Shown piece by piece: positions 1-10,330 of a stretch of DNA of 64,000 nucleotides; position 1 is the first letter of the stretch, and each line of letters begins with the position of its first letter. The notes beneath the pieces are model-generated. The model was not told the origin of the DNA. It saw only the letters and a list, made by a program, of their open reading frames with translations, and searched no databases. Made by a program: the position numbers and the translations under genes. This DNA is from Agrypnia vestita (Eukaryota > Arthropoda > Insecta > Trichoptera > Phryganeidae): assembly GCA_016648135.1 (NCBI GenBank), contig JADDOH010023733.1, forward strand, positions 1-64,000, written 5' to 3'.

Positions 1-950
1 AATTTTGGGCGATCTTTTCTCGTGAACCATCCAATGAATCCTGTCTTTTGGCCGCGACTATGCGTGCACAGGGACGTATTAGCTCCCTCCGTTGCGGAAT
101 TTAAACATAATTTGTAACCATTTATTATTATTTTTATTGGCAGTAAGATTGATCCACAAGATAACAATGTTACATAGACAGTGAATATTCTCGAACAATA
201 TAATACTGGAAGAGTACTATTCGCTATAACACAATAAACTATTAATGTAAGTTAAATTAAATTTTTAAATTCAGTGGAGGATTTTTAAGATCGTTTTGCT
301 TTTAATTTTTTTCCCAAAACAAAATAAATAAACAAATAAATAAACACACAGATTCACACTCACACAACCCACTATTGGACATGTTTTTATTATTCTTTTA
401 TCGATTGTAGGTATGTGTTTTCGCGTAATTGGCCCAAAACTCTGTGCATCAATTATTGTCTTTTCTTCAAAGATTGATTAATTATATGGCTGTAAGAAAC
501 CCAATAAATGAAAAAAAATAAAACAAATAAGTAAATAAACCTCCAGTGCCGCAGGCAAGGCGTCGGATTAATTCAGTGCTCATTCATTGCCAAGGCACTG
601 GACGCCTCCGCTGATAACGATATACCGCTCACCATGTTCTTAGAGGTGTGTTGAAAGACTGCTAGTATCTGTCGAATCGGTCTCAAGTAGTTGTCTGTAT
701 TTGTACGTTTATCATTGTTACATGCTCTTGCTATATCCGTTCCACTTCACATTATTGTTCCTCCCGTCTTCGAATTTCTATCACACTATGTTCTCCTATG
801 TTTTTGGTACTTATATGCTTGCTTTTTACTTGCATTTACTCCTATATATATTTGTTTCATTTATCCATCCATCTATAAGATCCCCATACGCTTTATCCTT
901 TTATTTCATGTGTATATGAGCCGCAAATTCATATTATTTTATTTACAATA
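1..950. other. AT-rich intergenic sequence, nothing recognised
   Basis: No ORF here has codon structure or motifs that I can link to a protein family. There are short A-rich runs and CA-rich patches near 350-370. Plus-strand ORFs at 691-978 are hydrophobic and pyrimidine-rich, as expected from T-rich non-coding DNA, and I do not call them genes. Confidence 0.5.
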
Positions 951-954
951 TTCT

Positions 955-1340
955 TATCTAGATTGTTGTGCGGTATGATTGATGATCCCCAAACTATGCA
1001 GAGCATTGGTTTGTATGCTCCTGACAATTACACTAGACATCGTCAGCATAGATCGTTTCACATTCCAATATATAGGACCAACCTGCCGATGGTTATGCCT
1101 GTTGGAAGAGCCACAGCCATGCTGAACAAAATCGCTCTGGGTATTGATATATTCCATGTGTCTGAGGGGGTTTTCCGAAGCGGGACTCTCCTACACCTTT
1201 GACCAGATTTATGTTATTTTTAATTTATTAAATATTTTCATTTTTTATATATACTTCTAATATGTATGCCTTAAACATTTTGTTTGTCATGTACATATTA
1301 TCATGAAATAAATTGAATTGAATTGAATTGAATTGAATAC
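955..1340 (+). mobile_element. 5'-truncated non-LTR retrotransposon (LINE) 3' end
   Basis: The plus-strand reading frame ending at 1202 encodes the usual C-terminal end of an insect Jockey/CR1-type reverse transcriptase ORF. It reads through an R-H-R-Q-H-R-S-F-H-I-P block, then R-T-N, then PVGRATAMLN and DIFHVSEGVF before the stop. About 110 bases of 3' UTR and a simple tail of GAATT units (1314-1338) follow, which is typical of LINE 3' ends. Related copies lie at 8220-8690 (plus) and 9594-9760 (minus), so this is a repeat family and not a host gene. The clade assignment is inferred from the C-terminal motif only. Confidence 0.7.
1314..1338 (+). repeat. (GAATT)n simple-repeat tail
   Basis: Five consecutive GAATT-type units at the end of the LINE fragment. 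They are best read as the element's 3' tail. Confidence 0.85.
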
Positions 1341-1608
1341 ACTTGTTCCAATTATGTTTTGTGGTTATTACTAGCAAACCCGGCGAAATCTGAGCTAGAA
1401 TAGCCAATCGTATACACGTTACCCGTCCTGTTGAAACTACGCTAACGTCGGACAGGTTTGTAGTGATTACATAGTTAATATATTGTATCTATATTCGAGT
1501 ATATTATTTTTTTGTCGTGCCATTAATATGCTTACACGTTATCGTTATCTCTTTCCTAACTGTATATACCGTCATTGCACAATTACCTATCTGTTGTAAA
1601 AGCCTGAA

Positions 1609-1929
1609 GAGCGTTAGTCTACAGATAAATATAATAGAAGTATAGTTAACTTCTCTACCCGCCTACGTTATTCGACTCCCGCGAAACGAAAATGAATCAT
1701 TATTCGCTCCTCGATAGAGCGTCAGTCTACAGATAAATATAATGGAATTATAGTTAAATTTACTATCTGCCTACGTTATCCGACTCCCGCGAAACGAAAA
1801 TGAATCACCATTCGCTTCTCGACAGAGCGTTAGTCTACAGATAAATATAATGGAATTATAGTTAACTTTCCTATCTGCCTGCGTTATCCGATTCCCGCGA
1901 AACGAAAATAAATCATTATCCGCTCAGTT
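1609..1929. repeat. Tandem repeat, three 108-bp units
   Basis: The sequence GAGCGT(T/C)AGTCTACAGAT recurs at 1609, 1717 and 1825, giving an exact 108-base period. Each unit continues through a GTTAA/GTTAAA segment, a CCCGCGAAACGAAAAT block and ATTCGCTC before the next unit starts. The units differ by scattered substitutions, so this is a modestly aged minisatellite. No coding frame runs through it. Confidence 0.9.
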
Positions 1930-2786
1930 AAGGTCACCCCTCTGGTACATCGTATACGTTTTAATCCGTGTTATTACAAATTATTTATGGGCGTTTTCCT
2001 CTCGCGATCCCCCGATTAGACCTGCCTTCCTTAGTTTTGCTCAATATTCTGCCTCTCTGTTGCACGGGGATCCACTCGAGATGAAGATATACGGCTCTCA
2101 AACGGTTTCAAAACCCGAGCAAAAAAGTCAATAATTCAGAAACCTCGTGGAACTGTCAATATCATCGTCACCTTAGAGTAGACGTTAATCGGTTTTTTAA
2201 CGGCCCTAAACGCAATAATCGCGACCCAAATCTACGAAAGCCGTGTTCAGTATTTTTTTTGGGAAGCACATGTGGACCGCTCGGACCGCGCCGATCGTCA
2301 ACCATTTGTACCAAACGCGGCTTTACCACAAGATTAATATGTTTTATAAGAATTGAATATTAACTGCTCGTAACCTATATCCGATCAATCGCTACTAACT
2401 CCCTCCCAATACTAGCGTTTCATCATTCCCAAATTTTTGTAGCTCCAATACTACGGCCAGTTTAGCTCAACTTTTCCCCGCGTAGCATTTAAATCATCTT
2501 AGAGTTCAAAATAAAAATAATATAATAAAAAAAAAATCTATAGAAACAGGTGATTCATCACAAGGGGAATACAAAAAATTTTTTTTTTTATTATTAGAAC
2601 TAACACCGTGTCACCACTCCATTGCGGCGATTGGCTGTCGTGCGAAGCTCTCCTCTCCGTGGTGAACTGTTCTTCCTCATTGTGTAGCGAGTTCAACATG
2701 CCACTTTCCATAGTATTATATCTGCAAGAGAAAATATTCACTTATTGGTAGGCACAGAGGTGTTGAAACAGAACAAGATAACCCAA
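1930..2786. other. Intergenic, nothing recognised
   Basis: AT-rich sequence with poly-A and poly-T runs near 2525-2590. I see no coding, tRNA-like or terminal-repeat structure. Confidence 0.45.
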
Positions 2787-2794
2787 CTCGGCAC

Positions 2795-3252
2795 TAGGGA
2801 ATGCAATCCCGATCCCGCGAGATCTCGAGGCATTTTACGAGGTCAATCCCGAACCGAAAAATCGGACGAGATTATCGGGATTGATCAATATTTTTTTATA
2901 TTTTGTATGTTTAATTGTGTATGTCTATAGAGCTTTTAGGAAGTACTTAAAACTTATGTTCATGTCACATTCAAATAATGAAAATAGCTTTGAATGATAT
3001 TTGCTGTATTTTATCAACCTAACATAATAATGAAAACTACTACTAACTCTACTACATTGACTGATTGATGTTTGGAAAAACGACTACAAAAACTTTAATG
3101 CAATGATTAATAATGAACATTTTATTAAAATTGCTGATATAAAAATGCAAGGCATTGTCGTTAATTGCTATTCAGCTCTATAAACAAAAAAAAAAACACA
3201 AAAGTATTTGGGGAGTAGGCAATGCAATCCCGACTCGGGATTGCATTGCCTA
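2795..3252. mobile_element. Non-autonomous hAT-type DNA transposon, copy A
   Basis: The element starts TAGGGAATGCAATCCC and ends with the inverted form GGGATTGCATTGCCTA. It is flanked on both sides by the same 8-base sequence CTCGGCAC (2787-2794 and 3253-3260). Short terminal inverted repeats with an 8-bp target duplication are the signature of the hAT superfamily. The interior has no transposase frame. The last 37 or so bases are themselves a near-perfect palindrome around CGACTCG. A second copy lies at 31914-32391. Confidence 0.88.
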
Positions 3253-3260
3253 CTCGGCAC

Positions 3261-3950
3261 TGATAATTATGACGGCAATACAAAAATGGTGCCAAAGAAA
3301 ATACGTTTATATAATGATTTATTTTATGGCGTACGCGTTTCATTAATTGCAGATCCAAAGCTTATTCAGATCACCTAAATAAAGGAAAGATTTTAAGCGG
3401 AAAATGATTTTGGCTGCCTGGAATCCTTATCCAACCCAAAGAGGTATTAAAGATATTTTGCGAAAAAAAATGAACTTTGATTATGGTCAGAATATTTACA
3501 AATTACGTATTAGAATGGTGCAACTGACACGGAAAGGACAGTTTTGTAAAATGAAATGTAAAACCGTTTCCGTAGCCGAATGAAAATTTCCCGTGACATT
3601 GTTTATTTTTGAAACATCATGTAGGTATGTAATAAATAACGAAACTATCATACCATCAAGATCAAGAAGTAGAGATAGAAGTAGAAAATATCTCTTTGAA
3701 GGTATATTGTGAATAAATTAATTATTCCTTAAATTTTAATTAATTAATATGAATGTATTTCTGGTAAATACAATTTATTTATATATATGTATTGATGCAC
3801 CTACAGACAAATATCAATGTGATGTTTTGTGGGTCTGAGATGTAAAAAAAAATAAAAAAAAATAATAAAAAAAAAAATTAAAAAAATTAAAAAATCAGTT
3901 CTTTTTAATAAATTTTTTAACAATTTTTTTCAAAAAGTATACAGGGTGTC
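3261..3950. other. Intergenic; A-rich low complexity at the right end
   Basis: No gene or element was recognised. The stretch 3843-3930 is an A/T-rich low-complexity run. Confidence 0.4.
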
Positions 3951-3951
3951 T

Positions 3952-4660
3952 CGTAGTTAGTAGCAAAAACTTCAGGGAAGTCTTCCTCTTGAATAGAATA
4001 TATTCTCTACACTTTGTGAAATGTCGACAGTTACGGATATAAGCATCAAAGTTTGTTTTTTTTTTCAATATTTCTATATAACTTTGGACAACTGAGATAA
4101 GTTACATATTAAAAAGTTATTCATTTTCGTACAAGTTAAATAAAATTATTAAAACCTTGAAGAAATTTGTAAAATATAATTTTTGCAAGGTTTTCGTCAT
4201 TTTATTTGTTTCGTAAATAAGCGACGTCAAAGTTTGCACTTTTTTTTTCAATATTTTTTACTTATTTTCTGTAAAAAATTGAACTATCAATACAGTAACT
4301 TATATGAAATATAAAAATTTATTCCCTTTGATACAAGTCGAATCCCAATTATAATAATTTCGTTGTCTGTCTGTCCGTCCGTCCGTCCGTCCGCGTAACT
4401 TCGTGTAATATTCTTTTCGAAAAAATTTTATTTTCTAAAAAAAATTTTTTTAGGAAAATGTTTTTTAATAAAAAAATAATAAAAACCTTGCAGAAATTTG
4501 AAAAATATTTTTTGCAAGGTTTTTGTCAAATGTTTTTCAATGCAAGAGTGTCATACATGTGTCAATTTGAACTTGATACAGAAATTCTGACAATAGTAGA
4601 GAGCCATTGTTTTCTTTATCCATTAGGGGTAAATTTGTAAACTTTTAAAAATGAGTTGTA
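3952..4660. mobile_element. Fold-back element fragment of the CAGGG-terminus family
   Basis: The left end reads CAGGGTGTCTCGTAG. The interior carries the family's recurring block, ATCAAAGTTTG followed by a T-run and CAATATTT, and an inverted form of the AAAACCTTG(C/A)AGAAATTTG segment. The same block occurs at 6850-7640, 27724-28238 and 55224-55680. I could not place a right terminus, so this is either a partial or a nested copy. Confidence 0.5.
4364..4393. repeat. (GTCT)n/(GTCC)n microsatellite
   Basis: A run of two GTCT and five GTCC tetranucleotide units inside the fold-back element fragment. Confidence 0.9.
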
Positions 4661-5148
4661 AACATTTTCTACGTATCATTGTAATAAAATATAGTATAGA
4701 TTATTAGTTAAATAAATAAAAATATATATTAATAATTATAAACTTAAATTACATGCACATTCCTTCAGAAAGATTATTTTTTGTGGTATACAGTACAAAT
4801 TATTTGCCAAAATGAAAGGTACACTGAAAATTTTAAAATATGATGCAGTTGAAACTCTTGTAAGTTGTTTTCAAATCACAAGTAGCATAATTCATACCCA
4901 GGTAGTTCAGGTCAGGTAGAATTAGTCATGTACCCCAATTAACCCCAATGCTTCATTATTTGTTCAGGTAACAATGTTTATTACCTGGGTGAACATTCCA
5001 TCATTAAATGTTTTGGTTGAAAATTTGAAATCAATATAACAGGAGTAGTACAATCTAATGCTGCAGTTCTGTGCAAAAATTGTCTATTCACTTTCGAATA
5101 AGTCCCTTCTCTACTGTCTAGCATCAACTTTCACACACCCCCATTAAC
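4661..5148. other. Intergenic, nothing recognised
   Basis: AT-rich. No coding or repeat structure was identified. Confidence 0.4.
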
Positions 5149-5248
5149 ACTACAAAACAAATGTAACATTTCATATCATAACATGTTGCAATGCAAGCAG
5201 ACTCAACCATAAAACAATCATCTGTACAAATAATTGCAGCTATAGTTA

Positions 5249-5794
5249 GTAATACAAACGAAACGTAAATTTCATTATTTATTTTTTCCCTGGTGTAATA
5301 AAGATTGATTGCATAAATGATGTCAAATTTTGGCACAAGCAAATTTAAAAGCAGTTATTTTAAGTTTAAAAATGACAAAATATATGTTTTTGCTGTTTTA
5401 TTCATAGAAATTGACAAATCACGTTCATCATAAGTGGGCCCATTCATTATCTTTCATGTCAACTATACGATCTTGCATTAGGCCGGCGCGGCGGCTTGCC
5501 ATGCAATATGATGAACGCCCCACATTAGCTGAGAAAAATTCATAGTGAATTTGGAGATATTGTTCCCAAGAGCTTATCTCCATTTTTAACACAAAATTGG
5601 CCCTTTCCCTACCGGATACGATAAGGAAGGATAATTTTCTATGGTTTCTTTTATCAAAAATGTTTCGTTTTAAACTTAAAATAACTGCTTTTAAACAAGC
5701 GAGTGCATAAATTTGACTTCATTTATGTAATCAGGACCCTTTATTATGCCAGGGAAATTTTTTTTTCATCAAATATGTGATTCGTTTGTATTAC
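5249..5794. repeat. Inverted repeat with about 120-bp arms, flanked by direct repeats
   Basis: The left arm is 5249-5370 and the right arm 5668-5794. GTAATACAAACGAA pairs with TTCGTTTGTATTAC, and the inner arm sequence ending in AACTGCTTTTAAA-type sequence matches its reverse complement. The spacer is about 300 bp. Outside the arms, about 70 bases (5150-5240 and 5808-5875, containing ATGTAACATTTCAT) repeat in direct orientation. It has no transposase and no clear target duplication. Confidence 0.65.
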
Positions 5795-5899
5795 TAACTT
5801 ATTCCCAATACAAAACAGATGTAACATTTCATTGCAATGCAAGCAGAGACTCGACCACAATACAATCTTCTGTGCCAAGAACTGCATAAATAAAGTAAC

Positions 5900-6503
5900 A
5901 CATTTGATTGATATCCTAAAACATATATAACACCATTACATCCCTCCGTGATTCTGCACATTCGCTTATGCGAGTGTTCCATTGTAAAAAATATAGGACA
6001 ATATTTCGATACAAGATTTTAAATAAAAGCAAACAGCATTTCAATAAATATTTTTAAACAAAAACAGGTTTTGAATCTGTCACAATAATTTTGAATGTGG
6101 AACATTATTGAATGACTTCAAGATAATTAAGGTATGCAGGTACCTACTTACACACTGGGTAATTAAGTACTTTTATTTATTTAAGCATACACAATGAGTA
6201 CAGAGTTATATAAGTTTACGTTTCGTGTGTTCCTGTTTTACAGTAAATTTCATTATTTTTAGTTGAATACTTTTAAGTAGCTGGTGAGAGTTTTTGGATG
6301 AATCTGAGAAAAAATATATTTCCCTCTCATTAGCACTACTATTAGCTCCGTATTAAAAAAGAAGACAGATGAAGAGAGAATGAGATAGTCATACCAAAGC
6401 TAATCCTGGTTATACAATATTGACAATTATATACAGAAGAAAAGATGTGTAATTTATAAAGAAATTGGTAAACAATAAAATATGAGCATATCAAGTAAAA
6501 TCA
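5900..6503. other. Intergenic, nothing recognised
   Basis: AT-rich sequence with no ORF or repeat that I can classify. Confidence 0.4.
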
Positions 6504-6685
6504 AGACGGCCCTCGTAGCCCAGCGGGCCCTAGCTTCTCACACCGACGGTTCCAGGTTTGATTCCCGGTGAGGTCACAATTGATATATGTGATTTACTCA
6601 AGCCTGGATGTTTCGTGATGTGTTTCACTTCTGTAACTGGGCCTCTTGGCATGTTGAAGAGTAAATAAAATAATAAAAATAGAAA
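6504..6685 (+). mobile_element. tRNA-derived SINE
   Basis: The head carries RNA polymerase III promoter-like boxes. TAGCCCAGCGG fits the A box, and GGTTTGATTCC, about 45 bases downstream, fits the B box. It is followed by a non-tRNA body and an A/AATAA-rich tail (near 6660-6685). The absence of a clean cloverleaf and the presence of a body and tail make it a SINE and not a tRNA gene. Confidence 0.75.
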
Positions 6686-6705
6686 ATATTAATTAATCAA
6701 GGTAT

Positions 6706-6850
6706 ATTATAGATGTCTCACAGAGACAAAGCTATTTGTATGGGAAAGAAGGTATGGAAGTCATTTTTGGGTGTTTATAAGGCTTACGACTAGAGATTAT
6801 GCAAATCAGGATCTGCCCTCATTGATCACTTTACACAATAAAACATTCAT
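6706..6850 (+). repeat. Fragment of the GTCTC-terminus MITE family
   Basis: Contains GATGTCTCACAGAGAC and the downstream segment GGTATGGAAGTC, which match parts of 57255-57410 and of the complete element at 60980-61320. Confidence 0.6.
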
Positions 6851-7640
6851 GTTATGGAGATATGCAATATTAAAGTCTGCATTTTTTTTCAATATTTCTT
6901 ACTTATTTTTTGCAAAAAGTTAAACTATCATTACAGTATTTTCAATTCATAAAATGATAAAACTTTGCAAAAATTTAAAAAGGCATTTTTTACAAGGTTT
7001 TTATCATTTTATTTAAGTTGTATTGAAGCAAATGAATTTTTCATAATCGATATAAGTTGTAATGATAGTTCAACTTTTTGCAAAAAATCAGTCGGAAATA
7101 TTGAAAAAAATATGTAAATTTTGATATTGCATATCTCCATAACTATTGATATTAGGTCATGGTTGCTTGAACATTTTAGACTCATAATATAGTCGGCCAG
7201 TAGATTCCTGCCTACGTTATTAGTGAAAAATGTTCAAGCAACCATGACCTAATATCAATAATTATGGAGATATGCAATATCAAAGTTTGCATTTTTTTTC
7301 AATATTTCTGACTTATTTTTTGCAAAAAGTTGAACTATCATTACAGTAACTTATATCAATTATGAAAAATTCATTTGCTTCAATACAACTAAATAAAATG
7401 ATAAAAACCTTATAAAAAAAACTTTTTTCAATTTTTGCAAGGTTTTTAGAATTTTATTCGACTTGTATAAAAGCGAACTAATTTTTCATAATCAAAAAAT
7501 GTTACTGTAATAACAGTCCAACTTTTTGCAAAAAATAAGACAGAAATACTGGGGAAAAAATGCAAACTTTGATAATTGCATATCCCCATAACTATTGATA
7601 TTAGGTCATGGTTGCTTGAACATTTTTGACACATAACATA
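6850..7640. repeat. Alternating inverted array of fold-back element arms
   Basis: One roughly 190-bp module (GGAGATATGCAATAT, ATCAAAGT, a T-run, TTTTGCAAAAAGTT, a T-rich centre) appears four times in alternating orientation: about 6855-7010 plus, 7020-7190 minus, 7225-7440 plus and 7440-7630 minus. The 7150-7250 junction is an inverted pair around ATTGATATTAGGTCATGG. It is the same family as 27724-28238, so this looks like two fold-back elements side by side or a nested rearrangement. Confidence 0.65.
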
Positions 7641-8215
7641 GGCAGGAATCTACCGGTCAAGTTTCTGCTGCTAGCTCTGGTACACCCATAATATTTTAGC
7701 AGATATCAAATTTAAAAATTTGTATTATTTAACAATGAAATAAATTGGAAAGGGAAACTTATTTTGAATTGATCAACATAATTTGTATGGTTAAAAAACA
7801 CAAAAAATTAAGGTACCACAATGTCAAAACCACTTCACCAATTTAAGAACCGCTGACTAACGATACACACAATGTCATGTGTAAACTTACACTTACTGTG
7901 CAGTCAGAGTGTATTCTGTGTGCGCTTCTACATAATAGTGGAGATATCTAACCAAAATTCATAAATGTTTGTCACACTATCTGGTAAATGAGTACCTACT
8001 TTAACACAATTATATATTATATCAACTGAGGGTAAATAAGAAAACCTATGAATAGAATTTAAATTAGATCAAGTTGATCGCAAAGAACATGGCTTACTGC
8101 GTGTGATCAGAACAAACATTAAAAATGACGTAATGTGAGTATTCTTCAGTACAAAATAATAAAAAAAGTTCTTAAATAATTTTTGCGTAGTGAGTGAAAA
8201 TCAAAATAAAATTCT
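7641..8215. other. Intergenic, nothing recognised
   Basis: AT-rich. No structure was found. Confidence 0.4.
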
Positions 8216-8219
8216 CAGC

Positions 8220-8690
8220 ATTATTAGATAACTTTTCTGTTCGTAATCCTAGGATTTGTTCTGCGCTCTGCCAGGGTTTTCGAAAATACCCGCACACTGA
8301 GAACTCTTTACAACTCCTTGGTACGAAGCAGACTCGAGAGTGGCTCGATGATGTGGGGGGACACATGAGCTTTAATACTCTCTTGTGGTGGAAGAAGTAC
8401 AAAAGAAATTTCTAAAATATGTCTACATGACTTTACCCAACCAAGTTTCTCCAAGGTATGCTTGACTACTATAGTTTAGAGACTAAAACGAATGTGTATT
8501 TGATTAAACATTTTTAACAATTGTTGCGCGGTGTGATCAATAATCCTTAAATTATGCGGTGCATTGGTTTGTATGTTCCTGATAATTGCCTAAGACAGCA
8601 TCAGCATAGATTGTTTCATATTTCAATACACAGGACCAACCTGCCGATGGTTATGCCTGTTATCTAACACCTTTTATTAATTTTGTTTGT
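8220..8690 (+). mobile_element. LINE reverse transcriptase C-terminal fragment (decayed)
   Basis: Read in broken plus-strand frames, 8295-8440 gives LRTLYNSLVRSRLE, then M-M-W-G-D, then VEEVQKKFLKY. This is the conserved late-RT segment of CR1/Jockey-type LINEs. At 8525-8668 it continues as a diverged copy of the 960-1110 C-terminal block (the hydrophobic VCM.L segment and TGPTCRWLCL in a shifted frame). Stops and frameshifts interrupt it, so it is a pseudogenic insertion. Confidence 0.7.
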
Positions 8691-8847
8691 TAATTTTGAA
8701 AAAAACTTTAAACTATGTATGTAAAAAAAAGTTCATTAAACCATTCTAATGGTTAGGTCAAGTTAGGTTAGTTCAATTTCAATTTAATTTATTTAAAAAA
8801 TAACATGGCCATGAAAAACTGACATTAAATTCGTACATTTTATTATA

Positions 8848-9555
8848 CAGTCGAACTCGGTTATAATGAGCTCGGATATAAGGAGATCCCGGCTATAATG
8901 AGAAAACCTGAGAATTAGTTTTGATTTGCGCATAGTCCCATACAATCGGTCTCGGCTATAAGGAGCGCGATTCCCGGATATACGGAGCAAATTTTAGAAA
9001 CTTTGCAAACATATTTGCTTGGGTTACAGAAAAAAAAGACAAATACGTACTCATAACAATGAACTTTTTCACTTTGCTTTTAAAGCGGCCCGCACTTAAT
9101 TAGGGTTCATTTTATGATGTACACAAACTTGTGTCTGAAAATCCCACGTGCGCAGGCAAGCAATAGTTTACTGAAGGTCGAGAATACCGGTCATATAACT
9201 CCGATTATTGGGGGTTTCCAAAATGTTTATGGTGACAGTTTATTTTATGCAGTTTACTGTATTAGCATTTAAAGGCCTAATCAGTTAAACGTGTTCCCTA
9301 ACAAGCGAAAGTGTCACTAGGTTCGCGAAAAAGTCGAAATTATCGGCGTCAAAAAGTCTGTAAAAAGTTTTCACAATCGTCTTCTACAGTTTCATCACTC
9401 TGGAAAGATAAGGATGTTTTTTCAGCTGCTCTTGAAAATAAAATCACACAGTCAAAAAAATTTGTGAAAAAAGTGAATCCCGGATATAAGGAGTCCCGGC
9501 TATAAGGAGCAAATTTAGTTGGTCCCGTCGTGTTCGTTATAACCGAGTTCGACTG
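8848..9555 (+). mobile_element. pogo/Tigger-like DNA transposon, non-autonomous
   Basis: The terminal inverted repeats are CAGTCGAACTCGGTTATAA at 8848 and its complement TTATAACCGAGTTCGACTG ending at 9555, both bordered by TA. This is the usual arrangement of pogo-type Tc1/mariner elements. Degenerate TCCCGGCTATAAGGAG motifs recur next to both ends. The interior at 9311-9505 keeps part of a CENP-B-type helix-turn-helix, but the DDE catalytic domain is absent, so this 708-bp copy cannot move itself. Confidence 0.88.
9311..9505 (+). pseudogene. pogo transposase N-terminal HTH remnant
   Basis: The short frame carries a basic HTH-like stretch (R-K-S-R-N-Y-R-R-Q-K-V-C-K-K-F, then SSSTVSSLWKDKD). 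It resembles the CENP-B N-terminal DNA-binding domain of Tigger transposases, where a Ser-Thr-Val-Ser recognition helix is followed by a K-D-K block. Only about 55 residues survive. It lies inside the pogo-like element at 8848-9555, which supports the assignment. Confidence 0.6.
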
Positions 9556-9593
9556 TATTTAATTAATATACATTAAATAGAAACCTTATAAAA

Positions 9594-9760
9594 GGTGTAG
9601 GAGAATACTGCTTCAGAAAACCCCTTCAGAGATATGGAACAGATCAACGTTGAAATTAATATTCATTATAGCGGTGGCTCTTCCAACTGGGTATGACAAT
9701 AACTCCAAACAACTGTTGATAACAGTTGAGTAACACCGCACCATGAGAGAAATACCAGTG
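9594..9760 (-). mobile_element. LINE 3' fragment, inverted copy
   Basis: The minus-strand frame carries PVGRATAIMN and VDLFHISEGVF before a stop, which matches the C terminus encoded at 1100-1185. The unit begins right after the pogo-like element ends. Confidence 0.75.
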
Positions 9761-9924
9761 TTCAAAAGAATAAATATCAATTTGTGAATCTTCAAAGCAT
9801 TGTAAAATTAGGTATGTCAGTTAACATATCTCAATGCAGACTTCATCTTTTACAGATTGTTTTTTAGCAAAGAATAGGTGTGGGGTGGATGAAATTTAGA
9901 TCCATAACAGGTATCTTGTGTGAT

Positions 9925-10330
9925 CCGAAAATGCCTTAAAAACTTAAAGGAAAGATATACCAGACTTATTAGACCCGCGATAATGTACGGCTTCGAATGC
10001 TGGACAAATAAATGCTAGGCAACTTGAAATAGCAGAAATGCGAATGCTTAGATGGTCGGCAAGAGTAATACTAAAATATAGGATTACAAGTTCACGCATT
10101 TGCGGTAGCCTGGGTGTCGCAGACATAAAAAGTAAGCTGGAGGAATGACAGTTAAGATGGTATGGAGATCACCAAACCACATGGTGAAGTGGACAATGTC
10201 TATGGAGCTTCATCGACAGCCATCCAGAGGAAGACCAAAGAACTCCTGGATGATTCAATGCTTTAAAATATTACAGAGAAACAGCCTGGATAAAAGCGAT
10301 ATCCAGAACTGAAGAAGATACAGTCTGAGA
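9925..10330 (+). mobile_element. LINE reverse transcriptase C-terminal fragment, second family
   Basis: The plus-strand frames read KLKGKIYQTYIRPAIMYG, then FECW, then AEMRMLRW, then ITSSRICGSLGVADI, then QLRWYGD. This is the classic C-terminal segment of RTE-type insect endonuclease-reverse transcriptases. Several in-frame stops interrupt it, so it is a dead fragment. It is distinct from the family at 1.0 and 8.4 kb. Confidence 0.75.

Noticed and set aside
3843..3930. Poly(A) tail of a retroposed gene
   Set aside because: The A/T-rich run has no identifiable coding or SINE sequence upstream. Treated as low complexity.
6504..6580. Functional tRNA gene
   Set aside because: The A and B boxes fit, but the flanking sequence does not fold into a complete cloverleaf, and a non-tRNA body with an A-rich tail follows. 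This fits a SINE. The same reasoning applies at 33285 and 62880.
8750..8775. Insect telomeric (TTAGG)n repeat
   Set aside because: Only two or three loose GGTTAG units in GGTTAGGTCAAGTTAGGTTAG. Not a telomeric array.
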